Shown piece after piece: positions 59,453-64,000 of a stretch of DNA of 64,000 nt (positions are counted from its first letter, which is position 1; the number at the start of each line of letters is the position of its first letter). Position numbers and translations under genes: made by a program. Under the pieces are notes generated by a model. That model ran no database searches. It saw only the letters and a program-made list of their open reading frames with translations, and had not been told where the DNA came from. The stretch lies in NCBI GenBank assembly GCA_023313575.1, contig JAJTTP010000005.1, positions 2,480,001 to 2,544,000 of the forward strand. Direction: 5' to 3'. The stretch comes from Eutypella sp. D-1. Lineage: Eukaryota > Ascomycota > Sordariomycetes > Xylariales > Diatrypaceae.

Positions 59453-62400
59453 ATGCCTGCCAATAACAGACACCCGGCGCCACAGGCTGGTGCTGGGGCA
59501 CTGCCGAAGACAACTGCAAAATACACGAACAAGGATGGAACCAAGTACATAGAAGTGCCCAAATCCTCAGCGTCGACACCCCCTGCGCAACCCTCGCCGA
59601 CGACGACAGCATCATCGAGGGGAGGGGTCCCCGCCAATCAACCACCGACTTCTTCCGATCCTCAACCGTCATTGCACACAAACCCGAAGAAGCAGAAGCG
59701 CAGAGCCAAGGCCGCTGCCAAAGCTGCTGCTAAGCAAGCCCAGGAGGCCGCTGTAAACGGATTGCCTAGTCCTGCATCTACAGCAAGTGCACCACCTCCG
59801 CCTTCATTAGATGCGCCGCTTAAGGATTCGCCCAACCATAACCACCATGGCCGTCCGTCGCAAGGACAACAGCATGAGCTAGCTCATCGCATAAGCGAGA
59901 CCGGTGATTGGGGTGATGAAACCGAAAGCGAAGATGGAGAGCATCACGGTCCTAATGGGACAGCCGCCGCCTCGAACTCCAAAAAGTCCAGGAAGAAGAA
60001 GAAGAAGACTACAACAAACTCCCCCACACCATCGCGACCCTCCGGTATGTCCAAGGAGAAGATTTGGAACACATCCGGACCCGAGGAGCGCGAGCGCATC
60101 AAGCAGTTTTGGTTAGGGTTGAAAGAGGACGAGCGGAAATCTCTCGTCAAGGTCGAGAAGGACACTGTTCTTAAGAAAATGAAGGAGCAACAGAAACATA
60201 CCTGCAGTTGCTCTGTATGCGGGCGCAAGCGGACTGCCATCGAAGAGGAGTTGGAGGGGCTTTACGATGCGTATTATGAGGAGCTCGAGTCCTTCGCAAA
60301 CCATCCTCATAACCACACTGATGGCCCAACCATGTTCGGAGGCCCTAGGAGATTCGGACCCATGGCCGGATTGCACCCGCCAGGCGCTGTACCCTCCAGA
60401 TACTCTAATCATCATCCATCACGTGGCCGCATAGTAGAGCACGTAGACAACGACGACGAGGAAGACGAGGAAGACGATGGGGAGGAGTACAGTGAGGAGG
60501 ACGACCTGGACGATGAAGAGGATGACGAGGATGAACCGGAAGAGATACCCCGCGATTCTCTACAGCAAGACTTCTTCACGTTTGGACAAAGTCTTACTGT
60601 CAAAGGTACGCCCAGTACACAGTAGCGGGGCTCATTATATGCGTGCATGTATTGTACTATATGACTGACACACCAACAACGGTCCTTGTAGGCGGAATCC
60701 TTACCGTAGCCGACGACCTGCTGAAGAACGACGGAAAGAAATTCATCGAGATGATGGAGCAGTTGGCCGAGCGCAGAATGGCACGGGAAGAAGATGCCAA
60801 AGATCACTACGCTGCAGCATATGGGCACTCCGTCAACGGCGCCAATATTCCCAACCCTCATAGTCACCCTTCACCTGAAGAGGAGGAGTACGAAGAGGAA
60901 GAAGAAGAGGAGGAGGAATATGATTCCCAGGATGAGGACTATGAGGAGGAAGAGGTATCCACCCATTGGACCCCTGCTCTTCGTATTTAGCTGATCTTCT
61001 TTCAGGATACCATGACGGAGGAACAACGTATGGAGGAGGGCCGACGCATGTTTCAGATCTTCGCCGCCCGAATGTTCGAGCAGAGGGTTCTCACCGCGTA
61101 CCGCGAGAAGGTTGCGAGGGAGCGGCAGGACAAGCTGCTTGAAGAGCTAGAGCAGGAGGACAACAAGAAGCAGCAGCAGGCGGCCAAGAAGGCGAAGGAG
61201 GCGCAAAAGAAGAAGGACAAAGCAGCGCAAAAGAAACAAGCCCAGCTGGAGGAGAAGGCGAGACGGGAGGCTCAGAAGGCCGAGGAAGAAGCTGCCCGAC
61301 TAGCTGAGGAGCAGAAGAAAGCCGAGGAAGCCAGACGGAAGGCCGAGGAGAAGCGCAAGAAAAAGGATGCCCAGAGGAAAGCGGAAGAGGAAGAGCGCCT
61401 GAGAAAGGAATCCGAGCGACAACGACGTGCCCTCGAGCAGAAAGAGAAGCAGGCTGAGCAGGAACGCAAAGCACGCGAGGCCAAGGAACGAGAGAGAAAG
61501 CTCAAGGAAGAGCAACGCCGCAAGGAGCAGGAGGCACGTGAGCTTAAGGAGCGCGAAACTCGGGAGAGGCGGGAGAAGCACGAAAAGGACAAGAGAGAAA
61601 AGGAGCAGAGGGCGGCCCAGGCCAAGGCTGAACGCGAGGCTAAGGAGAAGCTGAAGCAAGAGGAGAAGGCGACACAGAAAGCTGCGGCTGCTATCCCCCC
61701 GCAGTCAGCCAAGAAACAGCATCCCGTCTCCATACCCGCACTGCCTCAACATGTCCCGACGAACCATGCATCACCTCAGATAGCGGTTGCGACTCCAGCT
61801 CTTCCGAAGGCACCGACGCCTATGAAACCACGGTCCATCTCTCAAGAGGTGTCGCGATCCGTTTCCCAGACTTCCCACTCCGGCTCCGGGCCCAGCCAAG
61901 CCGCATCACCTCACCCGCTTACGCCGGTACATTCAAGTCCGGGTCCTATCGGCCCTCCGAGCAAGAATTCATCAGGTCCAATGAGCGCTGGGCCGTCGAT
62001 GCAGCCAGTATCGCCGTTCCACGCGACCGCGAAGAGCCCACCGGGCTTGCCTCCAGGTCCCTTCAATAACCTAGCGGGGCCCCCCATGGGCATGCAATAC
62101 CCTCCAGGCTTACCTCCTATGTCACACAATGGTTTTGGTCGCATGCAGGACCCCTTGTTCCATCCCGGACCGATCAACTATCGCCCCGGCAGTATTCCAG
62201 GGCCACCCCCTGGACTAGGCGGCCCCCTGGGTAGCCGTCCGTTCCCGCCACCTTCTCAGCTTCCCCCTGGATTTGGATTCTCGCCAGAACCCATGGCTAC
62301 CATGCATCATGGCTTTCCCCACGCGGAGAGTGTCTCGCCTCCACGACCGTCGCCACACTCCCGCCAGGCCTCTGCATCTTTTGAACCCAGTTCTCTAGAG

Positions 62401-63150
62401 ACGAAGGGCTCCGGCGGTCTTGGCGCGTCTCAACCGATCCCGATAGGCAAACCCGCACCCATCGGCCGCCCAGCTAGTGTCGTACACGGCCAACGGAAGT
62501 CTGAGCTATCTGCAGATATCGACGAGGTCAGCGATCATCTCGGTAGCAGTGCGCTGCTTGACGAGACAGATTTCCCGCTCGAGGAACCCATATCTCACTC
62601 AGTCCCACGTCACATAGCACCAGGACCCGGCTCTATACCACACCAGATGTTCCCCGGCCCTCCCCTGGTTGATCCAGTCTTCGGCTCTCCCGCTCACGTG
62701 CACACGCCATGGGGCCAAATCGCAGGCGCTCTATCGACACCTCCTGTCTGGGCACCCCGCGCTGCGTTTGGCATCCCGACCCACGGCGTGCGGCAACCGC
62801 GATCGATAAGTGTGCGCCAGATGCTCGTCCGGGCGTGCAAGGAGCTGGCAAATCACGCAGCTGATCAGAATGGGTTCATCACGCTTTCGGCCATCAAGGG
62901 CCACGTCGACTCGATAACCCCCCAGGACTGGGAACCGGTGTCCGAGCAAGACCTCGTCGAGATGTGTGAGACCGAGGGCAACGCACAGAATGGTGGCGGT
63001 AGTTTCGAAACCAGGCGCGATGACCACGGCAAGATCAGCATTCGCTTTGACCCTAACATCAACATGGGCCCCGTCCACGTACCCCGTAGCGTGGGTGCTC
63101 CCGGTGAGATGAAAAGTCCTGCCATCGGGTCCGCCCGGCTCCGGTTCTAG
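59453..63150 (+). CDS. nst1: stress response protein NST1 (3 exons)
   Basis: Predicted 1186 residues, the usual NST1 size; in yeast Nst1 affects salt tolerance and mRNA splicing-factor interactions. Exons 59453-60605, 60692-60954 and 61006-63150; introns 86 and 51 nt. N-terminus [10 protein letters not shown], then a Lys/Ala-rich stretch ([18 protein letters not shown]). The conserved core follows: [60 protein letters not shown] and YDAYYEEL. Two acidic blocks of Asp/Glu (about 325-380 and 440-472) flank exon 2. Exon 3 opens with a very long charged Lys/Glu/Arg coiled-coil (about 475-700), then a Pro/Gly/Met-rich C-terminal half. The start is followed in good register by the family N-terminus. 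Intron 2 has a weak donor GTATCC but gives the only in-frame join. Confidence 0.93.
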
Positions 63151-64000
63151 TAAAGCCGCTTTACCAGTCTCCAAGGGCAGGGCTTCGCCCGCTGTGCAAA
63201 TTCTAGGTATTCGTACTACTGTGGTGGGTTGGGTTGCTTCACTATCGCTCTTAATTTCCAATGGTCGAGCTTAAACGGATCTCGGCGTATTACCGGCATC
63301 GTTCAGGGCTTCCCTTTGTTGAATGTTGAAACTATGGCGCATGCTTACCTGCTTTTCCGCCACTCCTATGTCCAGGCTATTTCACGCAGAGGCCTCCCTC
63401 TCTGGCGGATCTCCGGCTTCTCTGCATGTTGTCTTATCATTATCGCGTATCGATCACCAATCATGGGCTGGCTATTCTCCTGCGGAAGGAATGGAAGGAA
63501 TGTGGAACAAGAGGAAGAGAGATTGGGGGGGGGGGGGGGGGGAGAGGAGAGGAAGAGAAAGAAGAGACGCGGAGGAAAGGGGTGGAATTTTTTTTTCAAC
63601 TCCCTAATCGGGGCTTCAATGACGGTCAGTCCCCCTCCACCCTCCTACTCCTCAACCATGTTACCTGCGTTTGTGTGTGCGCTGGGTGAGCAGGCACACG
63701 ACGCATGGGTATTCTTGTGTATGAGCGAGCGAGTGAGTGATAGGGGTAGGGTAGGAGGTCATAGGTCACAACTGCAACGTGTCGTGTCGTATCGTATCGT
63801 ATTGCATTGCATCCTCTTGTAAAACAAGTCTTCCCTTTTTTCTTTCTTACATATGCATACATCATGATCGATCGATGGATCGTTTCTTTGAATGTTTGAT
63901 GGAAGTGAAGGTCTCTCGTGTGTCTTGCGTCCGGTAACCTTTCCATGCTCGCTACCAGCCCCTTTTTATTCTCCGAGTTTGACTTGGCCTGTGATTTATG
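63151..64000. other. 3' flank of nst1
   Basis: Probably 3' UTR and spacer. Contains an 18-G run at 63525-63542, an A/T-rich T8 run just after it and a short (GTATC)n-like repeat near 63786. No gene seen. Confidence 0.5.
63525..63542. repeat. poly-G tract (18 G)
   Basis: Eighteen consecutive G within a purine-rich stretch about 380 bp after the nst1 stop codon. Confidence 0.85.

Noticed and set aside
61272..61733. Ser/Phe/Leu-rich minus-strand frames antisense to the nst1 coiled coil
   Set aside because: Antisense of Lys/Glu/Arg codons; pure shadow.

Overview
The window is nuclear DNA of a filamentous ascomycete, most likely a sordariomycete. Genes are protein-like over short exons, with introns mostly of 50-260 nt and GT...AG ends, and several have CTAAC-like branch sites. 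The recognisable proteins (NST1, Rho2, NUG1, TMA20, mL40, a Cip1-like secreted protein, an I78 inhibitor and NmrA-like and BBE-like oxidoreductases) are all of fungal type. Intergenic DNA carries many short palindromic TACCTAGGTA-like motifs. No bacterial operons, rRNA or CRISPR arrays were seen.

Layout. 1-14.8 kb: almost 15 kb with no supportable gene, only microsatellites and short tandem repeats. 14.8-18.3 kb: a divergent pair, a GPP/DOG-type HAD phosphatase (-) and the ribosome-assembly GTPase NUG1 (+), sharing an 0.8-kb promoter with a GATA-site cluster. 18.9 kb: an intron-containing tRNA-Asp(GTC) (-). 19-22.3 kb: AT-richer DNA with an orphan ORF and a decayed gene. 22.5-24.0 kb: a bHLH regulator (-). 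25.7-29.3 kb: a BBE-type FAD oxidase (-) and a Cip1-like secreted protein (-). 30.7-33.0 kb: a PrsW-like membrane protease gene and a disordered-protein gene (+), both apparently broken by nonsense codons. 33.8-36.8 kb: a small membrane protein, TMA20 and an I78 inhibitor (all -). 37.6-39.7 kb: GC-rich DNA with doubtful ORFs. 40.6-42.4 kb: an F-box gene (-) with a one-base frameshift in a homopolymer. 44.0-49.8 kb: an NmrA-like protein, an Mpv17/PMP22 protein and mitochondrial ribosomal protein mL40 (all +), with relics of an FAD oxidase and of an unknown gene between them. 51.6-52.8 kb: Rho2 GTPase (-), whose reading frame requires a 6-nt microexon. 52.8-59.4 kb: a second gene-poor tract. 59.5-63.2 kb: NST1 (+).

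The genes form no single pathway. Conserved housekeeping genes (NUG1, TMA20, mL40, Rho2, NST1, Mpv17) alternate with accessory, lineage-variable genes (BBE oxidase, Cip1-like, PrsW-like, F-box, NmrA), and the accessory stretches hold nearly all the broken genes. I found no convincing new multi-gene system. The most notable items are the 6-nt microexon of rho2, the pair of neighbouring nonsense-disrupted genes at 30.7-33.0 kb, the frameshifted F-box gene and the two large gene-free tracts.
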